NCBI RefSeq assembly: GCF_003573695.1
Contig: NC_039359.1
Coordinates: 188,998,813-189,062,812, forward strand
Direction: 5' to 3'
Length of the DNA: 64,000 nucleotides
DNA from: Papaver somniferum
Taxonomy: Eukaryota > Streptophyta > Magnoliopsida > Ranunculales > Papaveraceae
A model generated the notes under the pieces. The model saw only the letters and a program-made list of their open reading frames with translations, ran no database searches and had not been told where the DNA came from. This document shows positions 35,137 to 45,781 of this stretch, in pieces; within the stretch, counting starts at the first letter, position 1, and every line of letters starts with the position of its first letter. A program made the translations under genes and the position numbers.

Positions 35137-35760
35137 ATTCGACATTAGCCGAAGCCTCTTCATACTCATTAACAACTGCGTCCCGAGCCTCATCAAGAAA
35201 GTCATATTCGTCGGATAGTTTCTTATAATCCATTTGAAGGTTCGTAAGAGCAAATTGACTCGCGTCTAAGTCTACCTGCTTCATTGAGTCCATGTGACGA
35301 AGATGGTTGACTTCGTCATTCATATCCCCCATCCTTTTATGGAGTCGATACACATTCACTTCAAGATCTCTTTTAGATTCCACTTGGCGAGCAACATCAG
35401 CTCGAGACGCTGCTAGGGATTTACTAAGAGCACCAACCTCATCCCTAGCATTATCTCTTTCCTCGGAAAGATGCAGCATACTATCCCTAACCACGGGGCC
35501 TAAGAAAGAACGAGCCTGTTGTAACTCTCCTTCCAAAAAGCGCACTCTAGCCTCTAAATCCGAAGCATGTCCTTGATCTTCACACAGGTTTTCATGCGTC
35601 CATAGCAGCGTACCATTAAACAGACAACGATCATGATTGTACTTATTTTGCATATCAACCATTAGTGTTCACTTTTCACGCCACTCAGTAGTTAAGGCGT
35701 TGTGCTCATCAGCACGAGCATTCCACTTTACGACTTCGCTTTTCAACTTACCCACCAACT
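35137..35760 (-). pseudogene. Antisense accessory gene of element B, exon 5 (coiled coil)
   Basis: Acceptor GCATTGCAG before AGTTGGTGGG at 35760; donor GAAT before GTATAA at 35137. The exon reads ELVGKLKSEVVKWNARADEH, then an in-frame stop near 35670, then a long coiled coil (DLEARVRFLEGELQQ, DEVGALSKSLAASRADVA, LDEARDAVVNEYEEA). The stop divides it, leaving 183 codons open from 35662. Long coiled-coil C-termini are usual in this class of retrotransposon accessory protein. Confidence 0.7.
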
Positions 35761-35913
35761 CTGCAATGCGGGATTTCTGTCGTTCCCTTTATTTCCGAAC
35801 CCATATGAGCTCGGGGACTCTACCCACTTAAGATAGGGTGGGGAGACTAAGACAGAACACCAAAGTACAAATAGGGAATCACGAGGAGTAAAAGACCAAT
35901 AAAAAATACGAAC

Positions 35914-36125
35914 CTGTGAGTGACGATACATTTCTGCGAGCTTGCTCCAATTCGTTGCGGACTATAGCAAGTTCCGAACGGAGACTCTCCTCGGCATTAC
36001 CCAGCCGCTCATTTTCTTTCAGGCGACCCTTCAGTTCACTTATTTCCATCTCGGCCGCAGATAGTTCTTCTTATCTATGACGAAGGTTAGCCTCCAACTT
36101 TAAAGACTTTGCTTTAAAGAATTGG
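35914..36125 (-). pseudogene. Antisense accessory gene of element B, exon 4
   Basis: Coiled-coil exon. FKAKSLKLEANLRHR is followed by an in-frame stop, then EELSAAEMEISELKGRLKEN and SELAIVRNELEQARRN. The donor CTCACAG before GTTCGTA at 35914 is clear; the acceptor near 36125 is less certain. It links exon 3 to exon 5 in heptad character. Confidence 0.6.
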
Positions 36126-36258
36126 TATAAAACATAGTTACAATGTTCGCTCCTCATCATCTATGTCACAAACAACAAACATTATTATACCCAAGGGATC
36201 GGATATCGGGAAGAATACAATGTTCGTATATCATGAGGAAATCAGTACAAGGATTTAC

Positions 36259-37146
36259 CTCTAAGACACGCTGCTGGGGAAAACCGTATTGGTACCCATC
36301 AACTATGGCCATCATATCAGCAACAGAGGAGGGAGGGTCAACCACTAGGTTAGCTTCTGAAGCTCTCAGATTCTTCTCCCACATCTCAGCAACGCGGACT
36401 TCAGAAGACACTTGCATCATCTGACGAGTATAAGCGTCAGAATTATTCTCACCGGGGATCACTAGGGCAGGTTTGGGGACGAACATCAAATTTTTCTTCT
36501 TAAGCCAAGCCAAAATGGCATCTTCGCCTTCAGGCATTATCGAGTAAGGAAAATCCTCTGAAGGAGATTCAACCGCAGACTTCCCTTTGGTTGTTCTCCC
36601 CTCACTCGCGCAAGTCCCGACGTCACCAGCCTCAGTATAACCGCCGGCGTTTTCAGCCTGCTGACCGGTGGCATCTTCTTTACCAATATCCCCAAGCACA
36701 TCCCAATCATCATTTGGGGAAAGAAATGAGAAGTCTTCGGCAAGACCCATGGCAGCATTCACATCAAAGGATTCCCCCGCGGAATATATCCTACCAAAAG
36801 AAAATTCAGGGGAAATAACGGGCAGAGTACCCACACCAACAATATTATCGCCAACAGGGACAGATCCACCCCTGCCAGTACCACCAACGGTAATATTACC
36901 CTCAGACTCACCATCACCACCCGCGGAAATTCCTTCTTCACCAACACCACCCGCGACAACTTTTTCTTCACCATTACCACCTTCGTCATCAGGGTGAGAA
37001 GTGTCGATACGCTCTTCTCCATCGGACATTTCTTCATCCTCAGCATACCCTTTGTTTACAGGACTCGTAACCTCCTCATAAACCTCAGCCTCACCGGTAA
37101 CCACAGTATAAGATTGTTTGGGTCCAAGTTTCTTCTTCTTCGACAC
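36259..37146 (-). CDS. Antisense accessory gene of element B, exon 3 (acidic linker)
   Basis: Acceptor TTTGTAG before GTGTCGAAG at 37146; donor CTTAGAG before GTAAAT at 36259. Begins SKKKKLGPKQ, a possible nuclear-localisation patch. It then runs through a very acidic, Gly-rich stretch (DEEMSDGEERIDTSHPDDEG) and ends with a more globular segment (EMWEKNLRASEANLVVDPPS, DMMAIVDGYQYGFPQQRVLE). Open throughout its length, so this exon has escaped mutation. Confidence 0.75.
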
Positions 37147-37265
37147 CTACAAACCAGTACACATCCCCACAAAGGCTCACTTTTTTATCTCACTTCAAAA
37201 ATGAAAATTATTTCAAGCAGGGAAAAAGGGGAAAATAGAATAGAGAATATAAGAAGAAACTATAC

Positions 37266-38672
37266 CTTGGCAGCAGCAGCACTCTTCGGTGGATGGGTAG
37301 CACCAGAACCCTCCTCCTCATCTCCATCAACGACATCAAGAGAGTAAGGAAACTTCATGCCCGCGAAATTCGGACGCCAAGGACAGAAATCTCCATAACG
37401 AGCAGGAGGAGTTTCACGAGGCTTGCTGTTTTCAGAAGGACGCCAACCGCGCGGACCAGGAATCCAACAATAAGCCCAAGGACCAACTACCTCAATAACA
37501 GTAGCATGTCATTCATAATCATGGTCACGCTTAATCCTTTCACGAGCATGAAAGAGTTTCCGTTTAGCAGATCCCTCAATACCAGGAATATACTTCAGCT
37601 TGGCATCACTCACCTCACTCAAAAGACGAATTTCACCAAGAGGAGCAACAATATTACGAAGACTAACACTCCACGGCTTACGGTTTCTACTGTTGACGTA
37701 ATCCCCAAAGGAACTGTTAAAATTCTGAGGAGTGTACCACTCTCTCTCAGCAGGATTTGGAACATAGCAGGTCATCATAGTCTCTCCCTTGCTTCGCAGG
37801 TAACATTCCTTCAGTGAACGAAGATAATTCCCAGATAGTTGTGACACAGAACGATTATGAGTGTTTGTGGAAGAGCCTTCGCGACTAGCCAACACGTCAT
37901 AATAAAAGGAGTCACCCGACTTATATAGGGGCAACATGAGACCCTCCTCGAAGGATCCAACCGTAGTCAATAGATGAAACTCGTCAAACTGATACTTAGC
38001 AAGGAGCTCGTAAGTGATATCATCGTCAGGGGCATAGAAGCGAACCTCAAAAGCTTGAATCTCATGTTTTTCCTTGAACATCTCAAGATCAATATGCTTG
38101 AAAGTGACCTTCTTCTTACCAACTGAAATGTTGCGTATCACGGGGACAGTTTCTTCTTCGTCTGCGGAATCAGAAGTAGGGATCAATTCCGAAGCTTTCC
38201 TTTTAGAAGGAAGATTTTTAGACGGATCAGCCCTCGACATAGTACCCTTGGAGTACTTCCCTTTGAAAAAACTGTGGGAGGAGACGGCAAAGATTTCTGC
38301 GGAGGCACTGAAGGAGGAGCCATAGAACGAAGGGGCGGAACATCCAATGCTTCATTACGAGGAGGAGGAGCCCGCGTACTTCTAGAGTCATCACGAGGGG
38401 GAGCCTACGCACTCCTAGAATCTTCACGAGGATGAGAAGGGGCACGGTTGACAGCATACCTAGATCCAGAAGGACCCTTCGGCACATCCCCTTTCTTAGT
38501 AGGCACAACCTTCGCACCAGAGGAAGATGAAACCCTATGACCCCGAGGATCCGATTGCGAAGACTTGTAAGGAGCTTCCTCAAGTGGAGATCTGTCAGAA
38601 TCTCGACGCGGAGGGGATCTTGGCGGACTAGACGGCGAGGTTTGGTAAGGAGCCCGCGGACGGTAAACATCT
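37266..38672 (-). pseudogene. Antisense accessory gene of element B, exon 2 (putative gypsy-type transposon domain)
   Basis: Acceptor CCTTGTAG before AGATGTTTACC at 38672; donor GCCAAG before GTATAG at 37266. The 5' part encodes a Ser/Pro/Arg-rich region (YQTSPSSPPRSPPRRDSDRS), broken by a stop at 38405 and a one-base shift near 38260. The 243-codon core (37509-38240) has EVRFYAPDDDITYELLAKYQ and VGSFEEGLMLPLYKSGDSFYY. This fits the plant domain known in Pfam as putative gypsy type transposon (PF04195), found in Tat-element accessory proteins. After a stop at 37509 the frame continues with GPWAYCWIPGPRGWRPS to the donor. The function of such proteins is unknown; Gag-like roles have been suggested. 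Confidence 0.7.
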
Positions 38673-38984
38673 CTACAAGGAAACACAAAAACAGTTTAGA
38701 GAAGAATACGAGGAGATCACTAAAGATCAAAAAATCCATAACTGATGGTTCATCCGGATAAACATTAAAAACCCTAAGAACTAAAAATAACCAGAAATAC
38801 TCCATCAAACTCCAGGGATAATACTTAGATACCGACTCACAGACTTTGTAACAAAGAACAGGGGCAAGCATATATGCTTCGACATGTGTGTTCTTCATCA
38901 CAAATCCAAGAATACAGCAGCAGGAAACAAACGGGTAGACACATAGATAAATCAATGATGAGCAGCTAATGAAAAACCCCATAC

Positions 38985-39290
38985 CTGTATAGAAGAGGAC
39001 GACAAGCACCAACCGCAGTCGAAGAAAGGAGGATTGGAGATATCAAAAGCTAGTTGTCTGCGATACAGGGGCAACAACAATCGAGAGCGAAAGAGACAGA
39101 AAATTGAATGATGTTATCTTCCTCACAAGAATGACGATAATAAATGACTAAAGAACAAGAATAGAAAACAAGAAGAGGATGAACACTGACAAGAAGAGGA
39201 TAAAAGTTTTTTTCACATTCTCTTTCCTATTTATGAAGCTAGAGAATACGATAATTGTCCCTCGTACCAAGGAGCAGTTATGGGGAAAGT
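38985..39290 (-). other. Antisense accessory gene of element B, exon 1 (untranslated leader)
   Basis: Donor CTATACAG before GTATGGGG at 38985. The expected start is about 30 bp below the TATA box at 39315. No long frame is present, so it is probably 5' UTR. The 261-codon open frame 38227-39012 crosses this donor and the next acceptor and is a shadow. Confidence 0.55.
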
Positions 39291-39314
39291 TAATGCAAAG
39301 TGAGAAACGTGCCC

Positions 39315-39324
39315 ATATTTATAG
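39315..39324 (-). promoter_or_regulatory. Antisense TATA box in element B
   Basis: The minus strand reads CTATAAATATGGG at about 39312-39324. A weaker second candidate (CATAAATAGG) lies near 39230. It is suitably placed to start the antisense gene, about 100 bp inside the 3' LTR boundary. Confidence 0.55.
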
Positions 39325-39404
39325 GGGAAGTTATTTCAGGAGAGATAAAATGTGTAGGACGACCTTTCTTCTTCTAAATTTCAAAATGCGCCCAAGTCAG
39401 AAGA

Positions 39405-39416
39405 AGAGGGGCAAAT
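39405..39416 (+). other. Polypurine-rich tract of element B
   Basis: agaagaggggca just upstream of the 3' LTR. The tract is separated from the LTR start by a few T/A-rich bases. Confidence 0.55.
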
Positions 39417-39420
39417 TGTA

Positions 39421-40376
39421 TGTACACCTTTCATCATCTACCACATGTACAGAAAGAGACACGTGGAAGGCATGCAAAACGAGATATCAAAACATGATAA
39501 CAAGCATCTCATCAGAAGATGCCACCGGTCAGCAGATCTGACGGTCAGGGACAGAAGATCACAGAGGTATGATGGCTTAGAGGAGCACCAGATAATACCC
39601 ATTGGGTGTTAATACACCCAATCACGAGGAAGATCCCAGATCAACGACTGAGAGGAAGTTTGACTGACACAGATGTGACCAGACAAAGAGACACTTGTCT
39701 GACACGAGCAGACATCCATCTACCCGCATTAAATACCAAAGAGATATACACGTGTCAATCAGCTCGTGGAAGAGGCGAGGATAACCCTTCGTATTCAAGC
39801 TCAGGACGTATCATATGCCAAAGACCTCTGCGTAATGGGCACAAAGCACTAGAAGATAAGATTACAACGGCACCTCAGAAGTAGGACCCACGTTCCAACC
39901 CTATAAATACCCCTCTCCACTAAGAGAGAAGGGGTCGACCAATCCAGAGCAATTATAGGAGAATATAGGAGAGAGAAATAGGAAGAGTAAGTAATTCCCC
40001 TACTTCCGCAGACCTATGTATACTCTAAAGTCATTCGACTATCTTTGTAATCATTCAATACATAGTGAAACACCAGCCCCGTGGATGTAGGCCTTAGTGC
40101 CGAACCACGTAAATCTTTGTCTTATTTACATTTCAGCACTTTACATTCAGCGTTGAACTTCATGTGCTTTACATTTATACTTGATTCTTTGTTTATTCCT
40201 TCATACGAACATTATTTATGATAATATTCGACTAGACAATGACAAGCTCGAAGGCTTTGAGTCGATGAATCGATAAAATCATCCTCTTTACACATACGAC
40301 GCACAATTTTAGAATTAGAACGTATGCGAATATTGTTTGTGAACACGTGGATGGCTTCGTGATTTATGTGTTCACA
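39421..40376 (+). repeat. Element B 3' LTR
   Basis: 956 bp, starts TGTACACC, ends TTCACA; TATA box at 39902-39909. About 97 percent identical to the 5' LTR by eye count. Confidence 0.93.
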
Positions 40377-40442
40377 AAGCACTTTAACATGATGAACTTC
40401 ATGTCCAAAGCCATGCATTATACTATCAACTCTCCTTTTGTA
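40377..40442 (-). pseudogene. ILR1-like hydrolase, exon fragment 1 (metal-site exon, cut by element B)
   Basis: On the minus strand the acceptor AATGGTAG precedes TACAAAAGG at 40442. The exon reads KRRVDSIMHGFGHEVHHVKVL before reaching the gypsy LTR. IAA-amino-acid hydrolases have K-x-x-VDGKMHACGHDAH at this place, where the His and Asp of HACGHD bind the metal. Here the motif is HGFGHE: Cys is Phe and Asp is Glu, so even without the insertion activity is doubtful. The exon resumes at 26321 beyond the element. The first five bases (40377-40381) are the AAGCA target duplication. Confidence 0.8.
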
Positions 40443-40891
40443 CTACCATTACACACAAAAAAAACTATTATATATATACAATAACCCTTTCATCTGCTTA
40501 GCTTGAATATTATGCATCAATTTCTTCACCACCCACCATCCAAATTTCGGTGGAGCCAATTATGCATCAAGTCAATGTACTTCTTATGGTTTTTTTATGC
40601 GAACTTGCTATCTTCGAACACAACACCTTAAAGAGTCTGCGACTCTAGTACTTTATTTCGGACTTGAAAACAGAGCCATTAGAATAGAGATTCCAAATTT
40701 TAAATAGCATAACCGAAACATCATTATAACCATATACGTAATAGGTGGGTTTTAGAGTTAGAACATTTTAAACATGCTCTTGGATGGAGACAAACCCAAA
40801 TTTCCTAAAACCCCTCTTCTAACTATTGGTAAACAGCCAACGTACCATGGTTAAGTTCCGGTAACATCTCTTCATTGAAAAACAAAAATCC
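40443..40891. other. Host intronic or intergenic DNA between two gypsy elements
   Basis: About 450 bp upstream (minus strand) of the ILR1-like exon, probably its intron. No exon seen. Confidence 0.5.
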
Positions 40892-40896
40892 GTAGC
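40892..40896. repeat. Target site duplication of element E (left)
   Basis: GTAGC, identical to 46074-46078. Confidence 0.9.
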
Positions 40897-41196
40897 TGTC
40901 ATAGTCTCTTGTGTGCCGTATCTCTCTTAATGACACCCTGTCTACCCATATAACTCTTTTGTGTGTTGTAATAACTAGTGTAGGGATTGGTTAGTGTGTA
41001 TCCGATCAGATAGTGATAGGTGTACACTATCTGACTGTTAGAGTTAGGTTAATGATTGCTATTAAAAGTTGTAAGAACCTTCTCTTCTTCCTTAATGAAA
41101 GATTATTGTTAGATAAAGTAGAAGAGGCTGTGTTCATTAGGAACCAGAGTTACGATTCCTGGTAATTGGTGTCCAATTTGTACTGAGTATAATACA
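40897..41196 (+). repeat. Element E 5' LTR
   Basis: Starts TGTCATAG, ends ATAATACA; matches 45774-46073 with roughly 20 differences by eye. Confidence 0.92.
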
Positions 41197-41198
41197 TT

Positions 41199-41211
41199 TG
41201 GCATCAGAGCC
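41199..41211 (+). other. Primer-binding site of element E (initiator tRNA-Met type)
   Basis: TGGCATCAGAGCC, one mismatch to the usual TGGTATCAGAGCC, two bases inside the LTR. Confidence 0.8.
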
Positions 41212-41227
41212 ATCCTAAAATTCCACC

Positions 41228-42714
41228 ATGGGAGCTTCCGATCCAAAGACAGTGAAAGAGTTGTTCGAAATCATTCAACGAGACCGTCAAATTATCGATG
41301 AAAAATTCAATACCTTATCTACTGAATCTAAAGCAACAACGGAGACCTGCAAGGAGACAGCCGAATATGTCAAAACTCTTACTACTCAGCTTGCAGCATC
41401 ACTCAGATCATCTCCACCACCATCTAGATCTGGTGTTCAAGATCCAATCAATCATGGCGGAGACTCTTTTCACCAGAATAGTCCATTCTTTGGTACCTTC
41501 CATCCTAACGCTTCAACCCAACACCTAAATCGAGCACCGAAGCTTGATTTTCCTCGATTTGACGGCGACAATCCGAGGGGTTGGATTCAAAAATGTGATT
41601 GTTATTTTTTTTTCTGCACAACATTGAAGAACAACGTAAAGTGGATATTGCAGCCATCCATCTTGACGGTAAAGCAAATAAGTGGTTCTTAAATTTCCAA
41701 GTGGGTCGTCATCGCATTCTCTGGTATGATTTTGCTCACAGTATTTTTTCTAGATTCGAAAATCCGGTTGATGAGAATTTTGTTGGGTCTTTTAATAAAA
41801 TGATGCAATTGAATTCTGTGGAGGAATATTTTGACCAATTTGAAGCACTTAAGGCCTTAATGCTCGCCTATAATCCATCCTTGGATGAATGTTATTTCAT
41901 TTTGAGCTTTATCAGTGGCCTTAAGGAAGAGATTCGCAACTCAGTTTATATGTTTAACCCTCAATCTTTGAGTAAGGCTTTTACATTAGCCAGAATGGAG
42001 GAACAAAAACACCAATCACTCCCTAAATTTAGCAAACCCTCTTCTACGTCGTTTTCTTCATCCAGATCTTTTTCTTCACCAAATTTTCCTCCCAAACCCA
42101 TCATTACTAATGCCAATTTCTCTAAATCGGCACCCACCACCCCAAAATATTACTCTCCTACCAACACAAAACCTTCTTCATCTTCACCAATCCTGCGAAG
42201 GTTAACACCAGAACAAATGCGTTTGAGGAGAGACAAAGGTCTGTGTTACAAATGCGATGAAGTTTACAAGTTTGGGAACATTTGCAAAGGAAGACCACAA
42301 CTATTTATGGTCCAAGCTGAACATTATGATACTCAATACACTGAGACAGACGACGAAGTGTTTGAGGAGGCTGTCGAATCACCAATGGAATCTGATATGG
42401 ATATTTCACTCCATGCTCTTACTGGTAATACTAATGGTGATACTATACGTATTCCTGGTTTTCTTAAACGCCATTCTATATCTATTCTTGTCGATACAGA
42501 TAGCAATACTAGCTTTATTGATTGTGTCTTAGCTGCTAAGCTCAATTGTAAGGTGGAGCATACTGCACACATGTTGGTGACAGTTGCAAATGGTGAGAAA
42601 ACAGTCAACACAGGCACTTGTCCACAACTTTATTGGACTATGCAGGGCTCTCGTTTCACAGAAGACTTTAGACTGCTACCACTTAGAGGGGTGTTATATG
42701 GTCTTAGGGGCTGA
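41228..42714 (+). pseudogene. Gag and protease of element E
   Basis: Starts MGASDPKTVKELFEIIQRD at 41228. A frameshift at the T run near 41604-41612 moves reading to the frame open from 41599 to 42714. The Gag domain includes RKVDIAAIHLDGKANKWF and FISGLKEEIR. The zinc knuckle reads CYKCDEVYKFGNIC, where the usual His is Asn. The protease loop reads SILVDTDSNTSFID, with Asp where Gly is expected after the catalytic D-T/S. Both changes would be harmful. A second frameshift near 42680 leads into the RT piece. Confidence 0.85.
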
Positions 42715-43267
42715 CTGGTTGCGCAATCTAGGTGATGTGGTATTTAATCTCTCTAAATTCAGCATATATTTTCTTCATGATGGGGAACAGATCACCTTAA
42801 CTAGTACTCCGTCCCCTCCATCATTATTTACAATGAGTAATGCAGCTGTTAAGAATTTCTTCACCAAAACTACATATGGGCTTATTGGTCAGTTGTTTTA
42901 CGTAACTACTTCCACTCCTACACCTTCAGTCCCTCCACCATTATTACCACTTCTTAATGAATTTCAAGACATTTTTGCTGAACCCACCTCATTGCCTCAT
43001 CATATAACTTTGGATCATTCTATTCCCTTGAAACCTGATTCTCAACCACCTAATCTCAGACCCTATAGATGCCCTTATATCCAAAAGGGAGTGGTTGAGA
43101 AACTTGTCAAGGAAATGCTTTCTTCTAGCATTATTCAGCACAGTCATAGCCCTTTTGCCTCTCCCATTCTCCTAGTTAAAAAGAAGATAACTCTTGGAGA
43201 TTCTGTGTTGATTACAGAAAGCTCAACAACATCACAATCAAAGAAAAGTTCCTTATCCCAATTGTAG
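42584..43267 (+). pseudogene. Protease end and N-terminal RT of element E
   Basis: Contains YMVLGADWLRNLGD (end of protease), then a linker, then FAEPTSLPHHITLDHSIPL and the RT N-terminus RPYRCPYIQKGVVEKLVKEM with [14 protein letters not shown] frameshift near 43185 takes the next motif (CVDYRKLN) into another frame, with stops before 43406. Confidence 0.85.
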
Positions 43268-43405
43268 ATGAATTACTAGATGAATCAAAAGGGTTCATGT
43301 TCTTTTCCAAGATTTACGTGTTGGCTATCATCAGATCTTGGTGCACCCTGCTGACATTCACAAACTGTATTTAGAACTCTCCATGGACACTATGAGTTCA
43401 AGGTC

Positions 43406-44152
43406 ATGCCATTTGGTCTTGCAAATGCACCAGCTACCTTCCAATCCCTTATGAATGATATTTTTGGTCCTTATTTGAGGAAGTTTGTCTTAGTCTTTTT
43501 TGATGACATTTTTATCTACAACACTTCCATGGAAGAACACTTGGAGCATTTAAGAATAGTATTATCTCTACTCAGACATCACCAGCTTTTTGCAAAGATG
43601 TCTAAGTGCAGTTTTGGTCAGTCCAAACTGGAATATTTGGGCCATATTATCACCACTGAAGGAGTATGTGCTGACCCATAGAAAATTGTTGATAGGTTGA
43701 GCTAGCCAACACCTACTTCTATCAAGGAATTAATAGGGTTTTTTGGGTTAACAGGCTATTATAGAAAAAATTTCAGAAATTATGGCACCCTCAGCAAGCC
43801 TCTCACTGATCTACTAAAAAAGAACTCCTTCTCATGGAACTCAGCTGCTACTTATGCTTTTGAGCAACTTAAAGCTGCAATGACATCTACACCAGTACTT
43901 GCTCTACCAGATTTCTCTAAGTCATTTACAGTGGAGAGTAATGCTAGTGATGGTTGCCTTGGTGCTGTTTTGACTCAAGAAGGCAAGCCAATTTCATTTT
44001 TTAGCTCAGCACTTGGACCCAGGGCAAGGGCCTTATCCACTTATGAAAAGGAGTTTCTTGCAATTGTTAAGGCTGTTCAAAAGTGGAGGCATTATCTACA
44101 AGGACCAAATTCATCATTCAGACTGATCACCAAAGTCTTAAATACTTTCTAG
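43406..44152 (+). pseudogene. RT catalytic core and RNase H start of element E
   Basis: [18 protein letters not shown], then the catalytic FFDDIFIY, then [14 protein letters not shown] stop at 43679 and another near 43702 follow, then LIGFFGLTGYYRKNF, then RNase H with FTVESNASDGCLGAVL and YEKEFLAIVKAVQKWRHYL. The (F/Y)xDD pair is intact. A frameshift near 44100 moves on to the next piece. Confidence 0.88.
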
Positions 44153-44862
44153 AGCAGAAGATTACAACAGTTTTACAACAAATATGGTTAATGAAACTGC
44201 TTGGCTTTGACTATGAGATTAGATACAAGAAAATCCAGGAAAATATTGTTGCATATGCCTTATCTAGAAGACCACATAATTCAGTCAACTGCTCTGCCTT
44301 AGCCATCTCAAAACCAAATTGGCTGACTGACATTTTGCAAAGTTACAAAGATGATGCAAAAGCTCAAGAGCTCATTTCTCAATTACTCATTTCTGCTACC
44401 TCTGTTCCAAACTACTCTCACAAAGATGAAGTGCTGAGGTACAAGGACAGACTTTACATTGGAGCTAGTAATGGTGTAAGAGAAATTATCCTTAAAACTA
44501 TGCATTCATCTGCTGTTGGGGGGCATTCTGTCATGCAAGCCACTTATGTCAGGGCTAAAAACTACTTATTTTGGCCCAAGATGAAGCAAGGCATACTCCT
44601 TTTTGTAGCTGAATGTGATGTGTATCAAAGAAACCAAGGAGAGAGTTCTTTTCCAGCTAGTTTACTTCAACCTCTTCCTGTTCCTGAACATGCTTGGCAG
44701 CATATCACTATGGATTTTATTGAAGGCCTTCCCTTAAGTGATAGGAAGAGTGTCATCTTGGTTGTGGTGGACAGACTCACCAAATACATCTATTTTATTC
44801 CTCTCCAACACCCCTACACGACTGCATCTGTGGCCAAAGTTTTTCATGAATCAAATATTTAA
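44083..44862 (+). pseudogene. RNase H end and integrase N-terminus of element E
   Basis: FIIQTDHQSLKYFLEQK and the ADALSRR-like AYALSRR end of RNase H, then the integrase zinc domain HSSAVGGHSVMQ...ECDVYQRN. The second Cys of the CxxC pair is Tyr. The core starts with HITMDFIEGLP (first Asp). A frameshift near 44850 follows. Confidence 0.88.
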
Positions 44863-45781
44863 GATCCATGGCCTTCCTTCTTCAATTGTCTCTGATAGGG
44901 ATAGAGTTTTCACTAGTCACTTTTGGAAAGAACTATTTAAGTCTTTAGGCACCAGTTTAAATCTCAGTACAACCTATCACCCCCAAACTGATGGCCAATC
45001 AGAGAGGGTGAATTCTTGTCTAGAGTCATATCTGAGGTGCATTATAGGTCACAAGCCAACTCAATGGTCTCACTGAATCTCCTTAGATGAATGGTAGTAC
45101 AACACTAGTTTTCATACTAGCCTCAATTTGTCACCATTTCAAGCCCTGTATGGTTATCTCCCTCCCCACGTGGATTTTCCTTCAACTGCAATAACTACAA
45201 TAGCCGCTGTGAAAACTTATATGAAGGAAAGAGATGCAATGTTGGATATTCTAAAAGAATCTCTACATCAAGCTCAAAAGAGGATGAAATTTTATGCTGA
45301 TAAATCCAGAGTTGACAGGGTCTTTGCTGTGGGAGATATGGTTTACTTGAAGCTCCAACCATATAGGCAGGCTTCAGTCTCCTTAAGAAATTTTTTTAAG
45401 TTGTCAGCAAAATTCTTTGGTCCCTTCCCTGTGGTGCAGAAAATTGGTTCAGTGGCATATAAATTGCACCTTCCTTCATATGCCAGAATCCATCCTGTGT
45501 ATCATGTGTCTCAGCTGAAAATGCACATTGGTAAGAAGCATATTCCATCACCTACTCTGCCCATTGTTGATCATGCTGGTGAAATTATCATGAGGCCTGA
45601 GAAGATCCTTCAAAACAGAACCATGCTGGTTGGAAAACAACTTCATCGTCAACTCCTCATCCAATGGACCAATTCTTGCCCCGAAGATGCTACTTGGGAA
45701 GACATCACTTCCATCAGATCACACTACCCAAATTTTATCCTTGAGGACAATGATATTTTTCAGAAGAGGGTAATGTCATAG
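44738..45781 (+). pseudogene. Integrase core and chromodomain of element E
   Basis: Second Asp in SSIVSDRDRVFTS and Glu in YHPQTDGQSERVN. A stop at 45074 and another near 45095 interrupt NTSFHTSL, then LSPFQALYGYLPP, the SH3-like GDMVYLKLQPYRQ, and HPVYHVSQLK. The C-terminus (IIMRPEKILQNR, then LIQWTNSCPEDATWED) is a chromodomain, which in chromoviruses guides insertion to marked chromatin. The natural stop is at 45779-45781, and LTR follows at 45774, so coding runs into the LTR. Confidence 0.88.

Larger units (their letters stand above)
26322..40376 (+). mobile_element. Full-length Tat-type Ty3/gypsy retrotransposon with an antisense gene (element B)
   Basis: 14,055 bp bounded by LTRs of 968 and 956 bp and a perfect 5-bp target duplication (AAGCA). 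Order on the plus strand: LTR, primer site, gag-protease, RT, RNase H, a second RNase H, integrase, about 700 bp of non-coding DNA, an antisense spliced gene, purine-rich tract, LTR. Pol before integrase order defines gypsy. The second RNase H and the 14-kb length with extra 3' sequence are characteristic of the Tat lineage (family knowledge). By eye the LTRs differ at roughly 25 positions plus one 14-bp-scale indel. At least four in-frame stops and several frameshifts in gag-pol mean it cannot move on its own proteins. Confidence 0.9.

Noticed and set aside
38227..39012. 261-codon minus-strand frame with hydrophobic start
   Set aside because: It crosses a clear donor (38985) and acceptor (38672) of the antisense gene and is in a different frame from the Ser/Pro/Arg-rich coding of exon 2.
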